DNA of 64,000 nt, from assembly GCA_039090855.1 (NCBI GenBank), contig CM076999.1, forward strand, positions 117,675,072-117,739,071, given 5' to 3'. This document shows, in pieces, positions 1 through 12,538 of this stretch. The stretch comes from Macrothele yani (taxonomy: Eukaryota > Arthropoda > Arachnida > Araneae > Macrothelidae). Each line of letters opens with the position of its first letter. Position 1 is the first letter of the stretch. The position numbers and the translations under genes are program-made. Below the pieces are notes generated by a model. That model was given only the letters and a program-made list of their open reading frames with translations. It did no database searches and was not told where the DNA came from.

Positions 1-693
1 GAAAATACAAACTGTCTGCTCTTAAGTCATGCATTCACCGGGCCAACCTTATTTGCAACAGCCATTCTGCTCTTCAAATAGAATATCACATCATCATCAA
101 CATTGGCAAATTGCATGGCTTTCCACCCCTCTTATTACATAGACTAATCAAGAGGTTTGAATCACAGAATAGATCTAGTTTTACTGCCTGAACCTTCCAC
201 CACCCATCAGTTTGTTGGCACTTTGCCCTTTAGCCTGTCCTTCACTCATAAAGTTTGCTCTATTTTCAAGTCTTTTGGCTACAGGATTGCAGTCAAACCA
301 CCTCCACATCTTCTCAAACTCATCCTTAAGGACATAGATTTTAATAAACCCCTAGATTTACAAGGTGTCTACTCTATCCCTATCAACACTTCCACAGGCG
401 TTACCCACTATATTGGTAGTACTTACCGCAGCATAAACCGGCGTTTGATGGAGCATATCGCTGATGTTAAGAAAGGTAGTCCTTCCACCTCCCTTTCAAT
501 TTTAACCATCAGCGATACGTCCGCGGCTCCCAATTAGCACAATGTTGAGCAAATTGCCCCGTTCAGCAGTCGGCATGCCCTCAGATACCGCAAAAGCATT
601 GAAATCTACCTTACCCCTAAGACCTGCAATACTGACGCACCTTTTAGCATTCCTATTATTTGGAAAGCCATTTTGAAATCTGGCAACAACTGA
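1..693 (+). mobile_element. Penelope-like retroelement, 3' fragment with GIY-YIG nuclease
   Basis: Degenerate C-terminal part of a Penelope-like element polyprotein. Frame 3 from base 3 reads the linker after the reverse transcriptase (IHRANLICNSHSALQIEY). Near base 160-200 the reading passes to the frame of 157-537. That stretch has the family's typical run: a segment ending FKSFGYRIAVKPP, then GVYSIPI and THYIGS, then RRLMEHIADVKKG, which is the GIY-YIG endonuclease core. A further frame change after 537 leads into SRHALRYRKSIEIY, ending at a TGA at 691-693. Two frame breaks mark it as dead. The 5' part with the reverse transcriptase lies outside the window. In this family the nuclease cuts target DNA for target-primed reverse transcription. 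Confidence 0.8.
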
Positions 694-912
694 CGCTTTT
701 ACCACGTGTCTCATTCCATGGCTGATGAAGGTAGAAGTCGCTACCAAAACGTCCCGCTCATAATTTTTCAACGTAACTTACGCGTGTGATTACGATTTCA
801 AGAATTCTTTTAATAGCTTTTAGTAGATTTGTTCTAGGTGTTTAACCAATATGTTTGATATCTCAGTCAACTGAACATGTTAACTCAACATTTACTGAAC
901 AAATTTTTACAG
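694..912. other. Flank or intron between the Penelope fragment and the exon
   Basis: No ORF or RNA gene recognised. It ends in AAATTTTTACAG, a good 3' splice site next to the candidate exon that follows. Confidence 0.3.
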
Positions 913-1122
913 ATTTCAATGCTCGAAAGGTTGGAAGGTCTGGATGCCACTAAATTGTTGAGTGTAATAATTGCTGAACATTTATTGGCATATGAAAAGT
1001 CTTTTGAGCAAGAGAGAAGGTTGCAAATAGAAATATCCATTTTTACCCCTGCCAAAATACTTAAATTTGGCAGCAGAAAATTAATGGAAAATGTTCAGAA
1101 AGAGAAATTTGGTTACAAATAG
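913..1122 (+). CDS. Possible terminal exon of an unrecognised host gene
   Basis: An open frame runs from a 3' splice-like site (TTTTTACAG, ending at 912) to TAG at 1120-1122, giving about 69 residues (ISMLERLEGLDATKLLSV onward). The peptide is mixed and helix-prone (LLSVIIAEHLLAYEKSFEQE), not low-complexity, and the following 570 bases end in an AATAAA at 1694-1699, as expected of a 3' UTR. No family recognised. The frame also stays open 12 codons upstream of the splice site, from an ATG at 877, so a stand-alone small ORF is the alternative. Inference only. Confidence 0.35.
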   Translation: MSMLERLEGLDATKLLSVIIAEHLLAYEKSFEQERRLQIEISIFTPAKILKFGSRKLMENVQKEKFGYK

Positions 1123-2299
1123 AAGTCGGTACTGTTACTTTATTAGAAAACTGTACATCATTAGAAGTAAGTCATGTATGTATATCTTTGTCACACTAAC
1201 TGCTCATTCATGAAAAAAAAAAAAAAAGAAATTCTTGAGATCAATATTTTGAAAGTAAAGATATGATTTCTGTGCCAGAACTGTGCAATATGGGAAAAAC
1301 AAAAAGTGTATGTAAAATATTTCACACAGTCAGCTTTCTGTTGCAAATATAATTTTTCATAGCTGGTTTTTAAAAAAGGAGAAAATTTTTGAAAAAGAAG
1401 ATTCAGTGGAAAATTATAGATATCTACAACAGTTATTTGTAGAGAAGGAGTGTAACTGTTTGTAGGTAATACTTGGAGTGAATGTAATTTAACTTGTTTG
1501 AATTACACAAAGAAGAAAATTCTACTTTAAACCTGAGAATTCACGCCAGACTTGGATTTTTAGAACATAATTAATTCTCAAAAAGAATTATGATTACATT
1601 ACTTTGGGTATGTGAGCCTGTAATTGTGCTCCTATGGTTTTGTCATAATGTCTAGTGTCAGCTTATTTCCTGAGTATCTAACTACTCATTGCAAATAAAG
1701 TTGTAGTGACTTTCCTCTTGGTGGTAAGCAACGCATGTTCTCTCCTATCAATAATAGAGCTTGTGCAAGTGCTGCGTTTGTACTAGATTACATCTTTCTG
1801 TTGTTTTGCTCTCTTTTCGTGTGTGTGTGTATGTGTGTGTGAACATGCACACACTGTCTCATCGTTAATATCCAGACACCTGCATGTCTACAAGTAATCA
1901 TCATTTACACAAAATTAAACGTCTTGTGCTTTTGGCCCTTGCAATGGCTTAAAAACAGCATTTTAAATGTTTTAAATCGTGAATACGGAGTCTGTGCTGA
2001 AAATTTTCAGCTGCTGATGAATGCATTGTCAGCCAGCAATGAAACAGCCGTAGTTAGGAAGCGTGTTCGTATTGGCCAATAATGTCTTCCATAACCGCCT
2101 GCTCAAACCAGATTTTGCTCATGTGGCAGCAGAATGGAACACAATTGACCTTGCAAATTTCCATTCATGATTCATGACAGTTGACCTTGTTCGGTGCTCT
2201 AAAATGGAGCTGTTGAGATGTGATTTTCTATGATTTTAAAGAAGGCAGTGTTTTGATTCTCTATCAAATATCTTTCCAGAGTCTGCTCCTTCTCTTGCC
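1123..2299. other. Putative 3' UTR and intergenic DNA with a GT microsatellite
   Basis: A+T-rich, no supported gene. AATAAA lies at 1694-1699 and a (GT)n tract at about 1819-1841. Confidence 0.4.
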
Positions 2300-3251
2300 A
2301 CAGTTAGAAACTAGTTTCATGAATTTAAGAAGTGAAAAAATACTTTGGCAGATGACCTTCGCTGTGGTTGGCTCCATACTGCCCTAACGACTGAAAACAT
2401 CAAAGCTGAAAGAAAACTTATCAAAGAAGATCCTCCTGTAACATATAATGAAATAGAGACGACCCTGGGCATTGGATCAACTGCTGCACAAACAATCATT
2501 CACGATCATTTGCATGTCAGAAAGCAATGTGCCCATTGTGTGCCTTATTCTCTCACTCACAGACCAGCAGAAGACAAGCCGAGTTGAATGGAGCCAATTT
2601 ATGCAGTCTTAATTCAGAGGATGTAGTAAAGACACCTACAACATTGTAACTGGTGATGAATCATGGATTTATCACTATGATCTGGAAACAAAGGAACAGT
2701 GAAGGGTCTGGTGCTTCAGAGGTGACGCACCTTCAAAGTCCTACAATTCTGCAGTACAGGGAAGAAATGGTAACATCCTTCTTCTGTAAAACATGACATG
2801 GAACAATTGTTGTTCTTGAAAATCAAAAAACTGTTTCTGCTAATTGGTATACCACTCAATGTCTGCCAAAGGTCATCACAGAATAGAAGAAAAAGCACCC
2901 AAGATTGGAAAATAAGCACCTCCTTTTGCACCACGACAATGCATCGGCTCACATTGCAGCCAAGACAGATTATTTTTTTGGCAACAAAAGGTGTGCAAAT
3001 TTTGTCTCATCCTGCCTCTTCTCCTGACTAGGCTCTTTGTGGCTCCTTGTTTCCAAAGGTCAAGGAAACCCTGCGTGGATGTCAATTTTCGTCTGACGAA
3101 GAGGCATTTGCAAAATGGTTTTATCGAATGCAAAAGTGTATAGATGTTCGTGGAGATTTTTTTTTTCTTTTTTGAAAAGTTGTAGATAATTCATTCGTAA
3201 ATAAATATATATTTCTTTAATCAGCTAAAAACTTTCGGCTTGCCCCTCGTA
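2300..3251 (+). mobile_element. Mariner-type transposon, degenerate
   Basis: Broken transposase of the Tc1/mariner superfamily. Residues from 2345-2587 match the mariner helix-turn-helix linker: TALTTENIKAERKLIKEDPP, TYNEIETTLGIGS, then HDHLHVRKQCAH. Downstream, across stops, are the catalytic-domain landmarks TGDESWIYHYD (about 2650) and HHDNASAHIA-like residues (about 2932-2955, read with frame changes), and finally the C-terminal motif of the family near 3130. The right end at about 3238-3251 reads CTTGCCCCTCGTA, the usual mariner terminal sequence in reverse. I could not find the matching left end, so the element is 5'-eroded. Not functional. Confidence 0.75.
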
Positions 3252-3469
3252 TAAAAAAGAGTCGCCAAAATTGTCAAAAACATAAAATCAGCTAAAAAAG
3301 TTGCCAATCCTAAAACAAAATATTTGTTGCTAACTCCAAATTAAGATCCTGTGAATTTAGCGACTTTTCCCCCAAGTTGGACAGCACTGCTGAGATTGCT
3401 CATTTCATTTGAGTGTAAGCACATTTTTGTTGATTTTTGCATAAAATTCATTGTTATATGATTTGAAAG
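3252..3469. other. Spacer between two transposons
   Basis: A+T-rich, no feature seen. Confidence 0.3.
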
Positions 3470-3471
3470 TA

Positions 3472-4808
3472 CAGGGTGTCCGAGAATTATTGGACACATT
3501 ACAAAATTATATAAAACAAAACATTAAACAGATAGAAGGAAACTGACTGTACTAACTTACAATGTAACTACACAAGTTAATAAATTTCGATGTGAGATCC
3601 CTTGGTTGCTCGTAGTACGTCCAAGCGATACTCAATTTCATGCCATGTATTGGCAAGCATCTGAAGAGTTATGGAATTAATAGCAGCTGTGATACGCTGC
3701 TTCAGTTCCTGCAAATCAGTACAAGGCATCTGATAGGCACGATCCTTCACATAACCCTACATGAAATAATCCAATGGAGTTAGATCTGGAGAGCAACGAG
3801 GCCACGGAATGGGACCACCACGCCCAATCCATCTGTTGGGGAAATGCTCATTTAGGCACTTACGTACACACATTGACCAATGCGGAGGCGCGCCGTCTTG
3901 TTAAAAAATGATGTCATATCTTTTTATCTGAAGTATAGCGAAATTTCCTAGCATATCCAAGTAAATGTCACCATTTATGGTTTTTTCGCAGAAGAAGAAA
4001 TGGCTAATCACTTATCTTTTACAATAGGGCGCACCACACATTAACTTTTGAAGAATCACGTTCCAGTTCAATAGCAGCATGAGGTGGTTCACTGCCCCGT
4101 GTCCTACAGTTGTGATGATTCACAATACCTGATACATGAAATGTGGATTCATCACTAAAAATTACAGTACTGAGAAAGTTTTCGTCATTTTCCACTCGAC
4201 TCAGCATATCCACAGCGAAATCGTATCGCAGAGTGTGGTCATTTACATGCATTTTTTGCATTATTTCAATTTTATAAGCATGAAACTTTAATTTCTTGTG
4301 CAAGATATTGTGAACTGTCGATTTCGGAATGCACAGTTCTCTGCTTGCTTTACGAACGGATTTCCTGGGGCTTTGTCAGAAACTTTCATTAACTTGGTCA
4401 ACCGTCTCACCGCTGACGCTAGGCCTACCGGCTCCTCCATGATGTACCACATTGCCAGTTTCTTTTAACTGTTTCATCCACCGCTTAATTGAATTCGTTG
4501 ACGGAGGGTTACAACCATACTCTAAACTGTACCGTCTTTTAACTTTAATGACAGACTTTAATTCCGCAAACCCAAACACACACATCACCTTCTGCTGTAC
4601 GGTTGACATGACTACTGATTGCGCATTCCTCATACATTCCTCATCAGGCCACACCTAGTGCCATCTATCGAATTATGGGAATAACAATTCTGCAAAACAA
4701 AATATAGAAACCGTGTTAGTAATATGTGACATAGAAAAGCAGATAATGCTCATAGTTAATTTTTTGTACATAATTTTGTAATGTGTCCAATAATTCTCGG
4801 ACACCCTG
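3472..4808 (-). mobile_element. Mariner-like transposon with 39-bp terminal inverted repeats (DUF4817-type transposase)
   Basis: Both ends are visible. CAGGGTGTCCGAGAATTATT begins at 3472 and its inverted copy ends at 4808. The two termini match over 39 bp and are flanked by TA on each side (3470-3471 and 4809-4810), the superfamily's target duplication. The transposase is on the minus strand. 4376-4654 encodes the N-terminal helix-turn-helix domain (SVVMSTVQQKVMCVFGFAE, then NSIKRWMKQLKETGNV and GRPSVS). 4019-4303 carries the catalytic stretch FSDESTFHVSGIVNHHNCR and ends KVNVWCALL. Stops and frame changes separate the two. The DUF4817 N-terminus is a type common in arthropod genomes. The intact TIRs mean it could still be moved in trans. 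Confidence 0.85.
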
Positions 4809-4810
4809 TA

Positions 4811-7657
4811 TTTGTGTTGATTGTGAAGCAGTAGCTACTTGTGTTAAACACTTGTTATTGCCATTAGTGCTTAAATTCATCTTTGTTTTCACTGATCTGT
4901 ATGTTGTCCATTTGTGTGTTATTTCTTTTATTGCAGGGTATTAGTGGCTGGCTGTGACTGTATCAGAGGCGTGCAAGTAGGTCTTTGCTAAAATATTCCT
5001 GAGAGAGAAAAAAAAAAAAAAACATACTCTTGACTTGTTTAGAAAAACAAAGGTAATAATATAAATATAAAGCCCTTTATGTGTTTTATCATGGCAGTGA
5101 TGAACTGACAACTGCATTACTTCTCATCAGAATAAGGTTTCACCCTCTGCTACATGTGAAGAACTTTAACACGATTTCAGTACATTTCATTTAACAGGGA
5201 TCTAATGATGGATGACGGCAGTAAATGTGTTTGGTTTTAGCTAAGGTTACATGAAGGTGGAAGAGCTTGGCATCATCTTAAAGAAGCATTAAATTTATGT
5301 GCTGCCCTTTTCGTCAAAGGTGGGGAAGATATGAAAAAAGAAAAGTTTATGGAAGATCACTGGCTCATTTTCCACTGTATTTATGTTCAAAAGTTTTGAT
5401 CATCTGTGTTGATTCGTCTCAAATGTGATGTGGGATCAAGGACTTCACAAATCAGGGAGTATGTACAATACATATACATATATATTTTGTTTATTTAAAA
5501 TAAAGCTTTCTGGCTTTCTACTTTTTACGTAGTGACTTGTTTTCAAGAAGAAGAAAAATGTTGCGTTAAATATCCTTTTTTTTTTTTTTTTTAGTGCTAC
5601 TTAGTTCCATCATAGTTAATTTCATTTCAGGGCATGTCCCTTATTATATTTCAGTTGAAGTTTAAAGTTTGGAAATTCTCCTTTCCATTTTTGAATTACT
5701 CAATTATAGTTTCTTGTAAACAAAATTGCGTCGAAAAATTTTAACACTTTGCTTCTTGCCCTGTTAATCTCTGTATTAATGTGTAAACTCCTCATAAGCT
5801 TTGATAGGTCAGTGTAGTTCTCTTAACTTGATTGTGTTGCTGTTATAGCAGTAAATGCTCCTATTATTAGAGCTAAATTGAATGTAATGAGGGTTTTTTT
5901 TAATTACTGTTAACCTTAAGTTTGTACTTCTGTCATTTGTAAATTTATACGTTTTATTTAATTGATCTTAGTGGTCATAAAAAAAATAGTTTTATTTTGT
6001 ATCTAATATAAGTTTAAAGTGACAGTCATATAAATAATAGCTAATTTATGTTACAAAATTTTACTTGTTCATATTGTAGTGCGTAAATGAAAAAAAAATT
6101 TAGCCAGGTTATGTTCTTTAAGTAATCACGTTTAGTTCGTAAGGAGCTCGTATTAGGCTGTCCTGTAAAATAAATTTATTTGTAGTGGTTGCCCCTTTAC
6201 TTCCTTCCAGTTTTTAATGAGAAATGTGTTAGATGTTCTAAAGATTCTTATTATAAGCAATCGAATTTTCCGCAGAGGCCACTTTTTATTTCAATGTATT
6301 ACTTTCCATTACTTTTTTTTTTTAGTTTCATTTTTGGGGTTTAAAAAAAAAACTCGTAAATTTTATTATTTTATGTTTCATGGACCACATGAGATGGTGA
6401 GAGTGCATTGTATATTTGCCAACCAGTTAAATGTATTATATGTGCTGGTTAAGGCAGTTTTGCATTTGCATAAAAACCTATTGCTGGATAAACTGATTCT
6501 AGCTAAATGCACTGGGTAATTCCATAAGCTAGTCTTATGTTTCAGTGCTAGCATAATTCCTGCAGTGGTATAAATTACTTCCAGTTAATATGGCAAATGT
6601 GATTTACCTTATTTAATAAAGTGGTTTTAAAGTATCAGTTTGAAATGTGTCATTTCTTTTTGTTTTGTCTTGGTATTGTATATTTGTGAACATTAATTTA
6701 TCAGATCTACCCTCGCGTGGCCTACAGCATTTTTTTATGTCGTCAGATCCTGATTAGTATTTGAATAAAATCGAATTTCTTTATACTCGGGACAAGCCTA
6801 ACTTGACTATGGAGTGATTGTTGGGAGGTGCTTTATACCAAAAAGATCTCATGGTTTTTCAGTATTCTTCCAGAGATGGAAACAAGTCAACAATTTCTTG
6901 GGGGCTAGACAAGTCGGGTCTGACCCTATTTCAACCTGTTTTTATTTTTTAAAAGAAATAAAAATATTTCAAAGAAAAATGTGTACGTGTGGAATTTTGT
7001 GCTTGATGCTGGTTACAGTGGAGTGAAAAATGATTTGTCATGCAAAAATATTGCTGTCTCTTTCTTAAAACAAAGATGATTTCCACCTACCAATGATACT
7101 TTCTTTGAATTTGTTTTCAGTGCGATTGTCCAGAGCAAGATACTGGCAAACGCCTGTCACCTGCTTTTCTGCTGATTGATTCTCTCACACCCCGCATGCC
7201 ACATTGTAAGACTGAGAGTTAATTTTCGCATTGCATCTTTTGCATTGAGCATTTAGAGGTTTTCATTTGACGTGCTAACATTCTGCTCAATTGCATGTTG
7301 TATCGGAATTAATGCCTTATTTGTTAATATGGATGAATTTAATATTAAGAAGATTGAAAAAGGTGTCAAGGCTGGCCAATATGTTCTTGTGAAAACAAAA
7401 AGGAGAAGAGTGAATGCTGAAAGTTGTTTCGTCTCATCAAGAAACAGCAAAACCTGAAATTAAACATACAACAAGTTACTTAATTCAAAAATTTTGACTA
7501 TAGCAGCATCAAAATTAAGTGGAACAGCCTTATCTTTACTGCAGAAGGAGTGTTTGATTCTCTCAGATGTGTTTGAAAACGTGTAAAACAGTTAGGTTAT
7601 ATGAAGGACAACAGTTAAACACTTTCTTAAGTGAGTAAATTATATGTTTCCATAACA
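4811..7657. other. Host non-coding DNA, no gene supported
   Basis: Nearly 3 kb of A+T-rich DNA. I see a possible short exon at about 4938-4975 (TTTTATTGCAG before it, GTAGGT after it), poly(A) and poly(T) runs, and a small ORF at 7331-7457 with a basic stretch (VKTKRRRV) I cannot place. Nothing here is strong enough to call. Confidence 0.3.
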
Positions 7658-8141
7658 CAGTGAAACTTCTCAAGAATGACCACCCTCTGTACCGATAAAA
7701 GAGTGGTCGTTGGGAGGGTGGTCACTTAAAGAGGTATTGATACTAAGTATCGATATTTTCCTCAGACATCAAGAACGAGTTAAATTGCAATGTGTGAGGT
7801 ATCTAAGTAAAATGGTACATATGTATAAAAATCATTTTAAAAGACCAATATTTATTAAGAAGAAAACATAAATCAAACTTTTTTGAAAAAAGATGTAAGT
7901 TCAGTTTGTCTCACATTTTTGAACTTCTCACTAACTACAGATTTTTCGATTTTCTGTTTTATCCGGGAAAATAGCATAGAGAAATGCTCATCGGCCATGC
8001 ATTCAGAATGAATCATAAGTTCATCTATAGTCTTTAAGGTCTCTTGGGCTGAAATAACTGGCTTGGCTTTGTCATTAACCCCATCTTTTTTAGAATCTGA
8101 ATCAGCGCCTGAAAGGCACAAACATTTCGTATAGGTAAGAC

Positions 8142-9369
8142 CAGTGGTTGGAAAAACTACTTCTTATTTGTAGCGAACTACAACTACTTTATGATCAATG
8201 CAGTTAACTACAACTACATTTTTAAGAAAGTAGTGACTACAAACTACTTTGAAAATGTAGTCACTACTTTTAGGACCCGAAGTTTGCGAGATTATTCAAT
8301 ACACACTCAAAGTTAAGGATGTTATATTACTACAAAATATTTTATATCCCATATACACCAGACTTTACAATATAGCATATAGCATATCATATGAAATGAA
8401 CTGCACAAGACTGTACAATGTAGCATATAGAATATAGCATATCATATGAAAACTTGGTTATGACGTATAATTAGGGTTACCAGTCGTCCGGGATTGGCCC
8501 GGACAGTCCTGGATTTGTAATGACGTCTGGGGCTGTGTCCGGAATTGAAAAAGTCCGGGATTTTTAAATGAGTGGTTATAAAGACAGCGAAAAATACACA
8601 TAACTAATTATTTATTTCATTGCTATTAGTACTGAAAAATTTGACTTACCTCTATGTGCAATTTCAAATTAGAGGCGGATGACTTTGAAACCGACAGCTT
8701 CTTATTCAACGGGCAAAGTTTGCACGTGACTGTAAAATTCCCGTTTACTTGCTTCTCAGCACTGTGAAATAATTATCATATGCCAACCAAGGCAGTTCAA
8801 TTCTTTCTTCATCAAGCTGGACAGTAGCTGCCATATTTCATGAAAACAGAAAAATTCATAATCACCTAGAAACATAAGGTAAATAAGTCTTCGAAGCAAA
8901 GAAAGCAAACACGTTCATATTCACACCAGACGAAAACGACAAAGAGACAAGTGTTGGTGTTGCCAACCTATGCTAGAAAATTCTGTGCTTTGAAACACCA
9001 AACGTTCTTATTCCGAGACATTCGTTCATCATAACCTGTCCATTTGAATCCGCTCTGTAGCCGATATCATGAAAGAAATGCTCGCTAGATGGCGATGCTT
9101 AGCGCTGGTGCTGTGTAGTTCAAACGAGGAGTATTAGCGTTGTGTCGCAAACACACGTGACAATCAAGTGATATGTCGAAGGGCACCTTGTTTGTTTACT
9201 GAAGTAACGTTAAAAGTAGTGTCGAAACTCTCTACAAACTATAGAGGTTTGCATTGTGCTACTCGCTACACTACTTTTTTGTTAAAATAGCACGTTACAC
9301 TACAAACTACGTGGGAAAGTAGCAACTACAGTAGTTTCACTACTTGTAGCGCAATACTTCCGACCACTG
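8142..9369 (-). mobile_element. hAT transposon nested in the pogo element
   Basis: Begins CAGTGGTTGGAAAAACTACT and ends with the inverted relative (CCGACCACTG). It is flanked by an exact 8-bp duplication GGTAAGAC (8134-8141 and 9370-9377), the hallmark of hAT insertion. The ends are rich in repeated ACTAC/GTAGT subterminal motifs, the usual transposase-binding pattern. Internally it keeps a BED zinc-finger exon on the minus strand but no transposase core, so it is a non-autonomous derivative. Confidence 0.9.
8650..8834 (-). pseudogene. BED zinc-finger first exon of the hAT element
   Basis: Reads MAATVQLDEERIELPWLAYD from an ATG at 8834. After one frame break it continues into NGNFTVTCKLCP and SVSKSSASNLKLHIE, the CxxC...H pattern of the BED finger that hAT transposases use for DNA binding. 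It ends in GAG followed by GTAAGT (minus strand, donor at 8644-8649), so it was an exon. The exons for the catalytic domain are missing. Confidence 0.65.
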
Positions 9370-10989
9370 GGTAAGACCTTGTGAATCCGAAAACATCAAA
9401 ATTCGTGCCTCCCAATTTTCACCTAGGTCATCGAAGCACTCTATGTTTTCCTCGTACTCCAATGATGTATGGTCGTATTCGATTCCAACAAACGTGGAGA
9501 GTTCAACTAATATCTCATCACTGATGCTCGTTTTATCAAGTGCCTTAGTTTGGTTTTGAATATGTCATTTCACAACTATCAAAACACTTTTTGATAAGAT
9601 CTGGACTGACATCACTCCAGGCAGATTTTATCCACTCTACAGCGTCTGCAACTGTGATTTTCTTGGCCAATTCTGAAGCAGTGCGCTTTCATCAATTCGA
9701 GCGAGAATCGATTGCAATACATAACGCCAGTATTCATTTTTGAACCATTTAATCACACCGTGATCCAAACGCTGTAAATTAGCCGTAGTGTTTGGGGGTA
9801 AAAAGAGCAATTTTACATTTTTGAGACTTGCTTCATGTGCTTGGCAAGTGACGTCTAACACAAGCAGGACACTTCTTTCTTGATTTCTCATCTTTTGATC
9901 AAAATTTATGAGCCACTCTTCAAATATAGGGAGAGTCATCCATGCCTTTAAATTTGATTTCCAAATCACACCCATATTTGCAATATTTTTTCCCTTAAAA
10001 CATCTTGGTCTTTGGTATTTCAAGATCACCAACGGTTTCTTTTTTTCGCCTGCAGCACTAACACCAAATGCAAGCATTAAGCGTTGTTTTGCAATTTTGC
10101 ATCCCATTTTTCGTTGGCAGAGCACGGAAAAAGTCCGGTTTCATCCATATTGAAAATGTCCTTATCTTCATAGCCGGCCAAAAGTAATGGGAGTCTCATA
10201 ACCCAGTCCTCACACAGTTGCTGATCTATGTCTGCCGCTTCACCACTCAACGCATGAAAAGCGATGTTATGTCGGATCCGAAATTTGTTCAACCATCCAT
10301 TGCTAGCAGAAAAGCCTTCAATCCCGAGAGCATCTGCTATCTCAATAGCCTTTTGCTTAATCAAAGGTCCACTGATTGGAACGTTCTTTGCCCTTGCGAT
10401 TTTGAACCACTCCAACACAGCTTCGTTGATATCCAAAAACTTTGCAAGGCGAATCCTCTGGACTCCACGAAACTTAAAAGTCCTCCTGCATTCTTTTAAA
10501 ATTGCTTGATAAAAATTGTAACTTTGTCCTTCTCATTTATTTGAATCTTACCGCAGTTAAATTATTCTGATAACTTCCTTTCAGATTTTCCACTTTCATG
10601 CAATTTTATGATTTCAACACGCTGTTCAAGAGATAAAAACACCCGGTTTTTAGACATTGCAGGAAGCAAAAATTATCCACGTGAATGAACACTAGATTCA
10701 CCACTGGCCTGAGACAACAAGAATTTCTTTCTTTCGTCCGACAATGCAATGCTCTAATGAACAATCGATGATCGCACGTGTTCAAGTAAAGGTCATACAG
10801 CTGTCTCCTCTCCACTTCTTACCCTGTGTCCAAATGGGTCGAATTCTTCTTTTGGGGAGGGAAAACTGGTTGCTCGTGGAAGTTGGCTTGGTCATTCATA
10901 GGGGGCTTTTTATTACGTCTACGGTCTAAAACTCTGTGCCTTAAAAAAATCGGTCGTTTGGGGGGGTCGCTCGGAGAGGTTTCACTGTA

Positions 10990-12005
10990 CTTTTTATGAT
11001 TTTTATATAACTTACAACACCACACCCACTGTGGAGAGACTTTTTAAACGTCCTGTGTTTATATATATATATGATGTGTTATAATTATACATGATTATGT
11101 GTAATTATAGATTGAGTTTCGAATTTATAGTTCAAAACAGATTTTCCGGTTTGAGACCAATTATGTGAAGTCTGGGTGCAAAAATTTTAACCCATTTCCA
11201 ATTCTGTATTCTTCCACACTAATGTGTGTCTGGGACCTTATCGCAAACCCAGGGGTGTGCCACCACGACAAGAGGTTGAACCAAAGGAAACTTCTCGCCG
11301 ATCTTCTTGTCAACAATTTTCCCTGTAGTAAGAAAGGAACAGAGCTTAGTGCCCCCAAACCACTTGGCTATCCTCTTGCTCTCACACCCACAGTAAATGT
11401 CTTTCAAGCATAGCTTCTCTTGGAGAGATGGGCACAGGCCTTAATTTGAAAACTGCATTCCAGACCCAAACTTGTGGGAGGTGTCCCAGCTTGCACTGGA
11501 AAAACAAAGCTGCTCTACTGAACTGAGGATTCACACATCCCCTAGAATTTGATTTCTTTTTTTTTTTTCTCTTTTTTCCAGGCCTCGAAAGTCCTTCATT
11601 TTTTGTATTTTTGTGAAAGATTCTGGAGTAGTTGTTGAATTTCTAGCAGTGTAAAAAAAATGGTAATTGTGGCAGTGTGTTTTAGCTTCCTGCTGCATCT
11701 GCTCATGATGACATCACTTCCTTCCATGGGGTGTGGAGGTTATGTCATCTCATGTGACGCTGCAGTGCAAGATGTTTGAGTGCCATATTTCCAGCACCAT
11801 AGATTGTGGCTTGTCAGTTGTTTTTTTTTTTTTTTGTTTTTTACTCAACAATTTGTGGAAACCATCCTGCAACTTCAAGATGGCCGTTTGTTGCAACACA
11901 CACTTTCCTCGCTGAATGAGGTTGATATCTAGTCTGCTTGCTGCCATTGTGCATGGGAATAGAGAATGTTTGGTGCCATGGCAAAAAGTTTGGTATTATT
12001 GTGTT
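10990..12005. other. Host non-coding DNA
   Basis: No family recognised. The ORFs of 60-80 codons around 11161-11413 overlap on opposite strands and have no supporting signal. Poly(T) runs at about 11558 and 11820. Confidence 0.3.
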
Positions 12006-12017
12006 AAGTTCCAGTTG

Positions 12018-12246
12018 GCCGCCCCCGGTGGCGCAGTGGTCTAAGGCGTTGGCCTCTGATCATTCGTCCGTAAGGGGTCCGGGTTCGAATCCCGGTCAGG
12101 CATGGATGTTGTGTTTGTCTTACGGCACTGGCTCTTTCCCTTCCCTGGAACCAGTGACACTAAATTAGGGACGGGCGACTGCTTATAGCCCATTGAGTTG
12201 CTCACGGTGGTCGTTAAACCTCCAATCAAAAAAAAAAAAAAAAAAA
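12018..12246 (+). mobile_element. tRNA-derived SINE, full-length copy
   Basis: The head is tRNA-like with polymerase III box A (TGGCGCAGTGG, about 12030) and box B (GGTTCGAATCC, 12082-12092). A body follows with two palindromic landmarks (CCTGGAACCAGTG and TTAGGGACGGGCGACTGCTT), then CCTCCAATC and an A-rich tail. It is flanked by an exact 12-bp target duplication AAGTTCCAGTTG (12006-12017 and 12247-12258). At least seven further copies lie in this window, so it is a high-copy host family mobilised by some LINE. Confidence 0.9.
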
Positions 12247-12258
12247 AAGTTCCAGTTG

Positions 12259-12538
12259 CTGCATATACAGTGAAACCACCATTAATGGACACCGAGCAAA
12301 TGTTGAGTGATATAGAACGGCTGCTAGGAGGATTGCATTAACGATAACCTCCAGACAATGAAATTTCTCAACAGCAGCCAATCGACACTAATCAGTCCCA
12401 AAAGAAATTCAATGGACACTGAGGATCTCCAAAGCCTCAATAAAATATGACTGGGTTTTTTTTGTTTTTTTTTTGGTTTTTTAATCTGTTATTCAATTTG
12501 GCATTCCAGTAATGAATATAAATTTTGTTGTGTGTATA
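12259..12538. other. Host spacer
   Basis: No feature recognised. Confidence 0.3.

Larger units (their letters stand above)
7658..10987 (-). mobile_element. pogo/Tigger-type transposon, interrupted
   Basis: The left end CAGTGAAACTTCTC (7658) and right end GAGAGGTTTCACTG (to 10987) are inverted copies, and TA follows the right end. The transposase runs on the minus strand. It starts near 10657 with MSKNRVFLSLEQRVEIIKLH, the pogo/CENP-B-like N-terminus. 10077-10436 carries the CenpB-type helix-turn-helix (LIKQKAIEIADALGI, then SNGWLNKFRIRH) and the first catalytic aspartate (FNMDETGLF). 9637-10125 carries the second (LVLDVTCQAHEAS) and the FLPPNTTANLQRLDHGV motif. 7873-8121 carries the C-terminus. 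Stops and frame changes break it, and a hAT element sits inside at 8142-9369. DDE transposase, now inactive. Confidence 0.85.

Noticed and set aside
11161..11413. Overlapping 60-80 codon ORFs on both strands
   Set aside because: No motif, no splice or promoter support. The two strands cannot both be coding and neither looks better.
12018..12246. A tRNA gene
   Set aside because: Boxes A and B are present, but the acceptor stem is absent and a SINE body with A tail and target duplication follows. Several equal copies exist.
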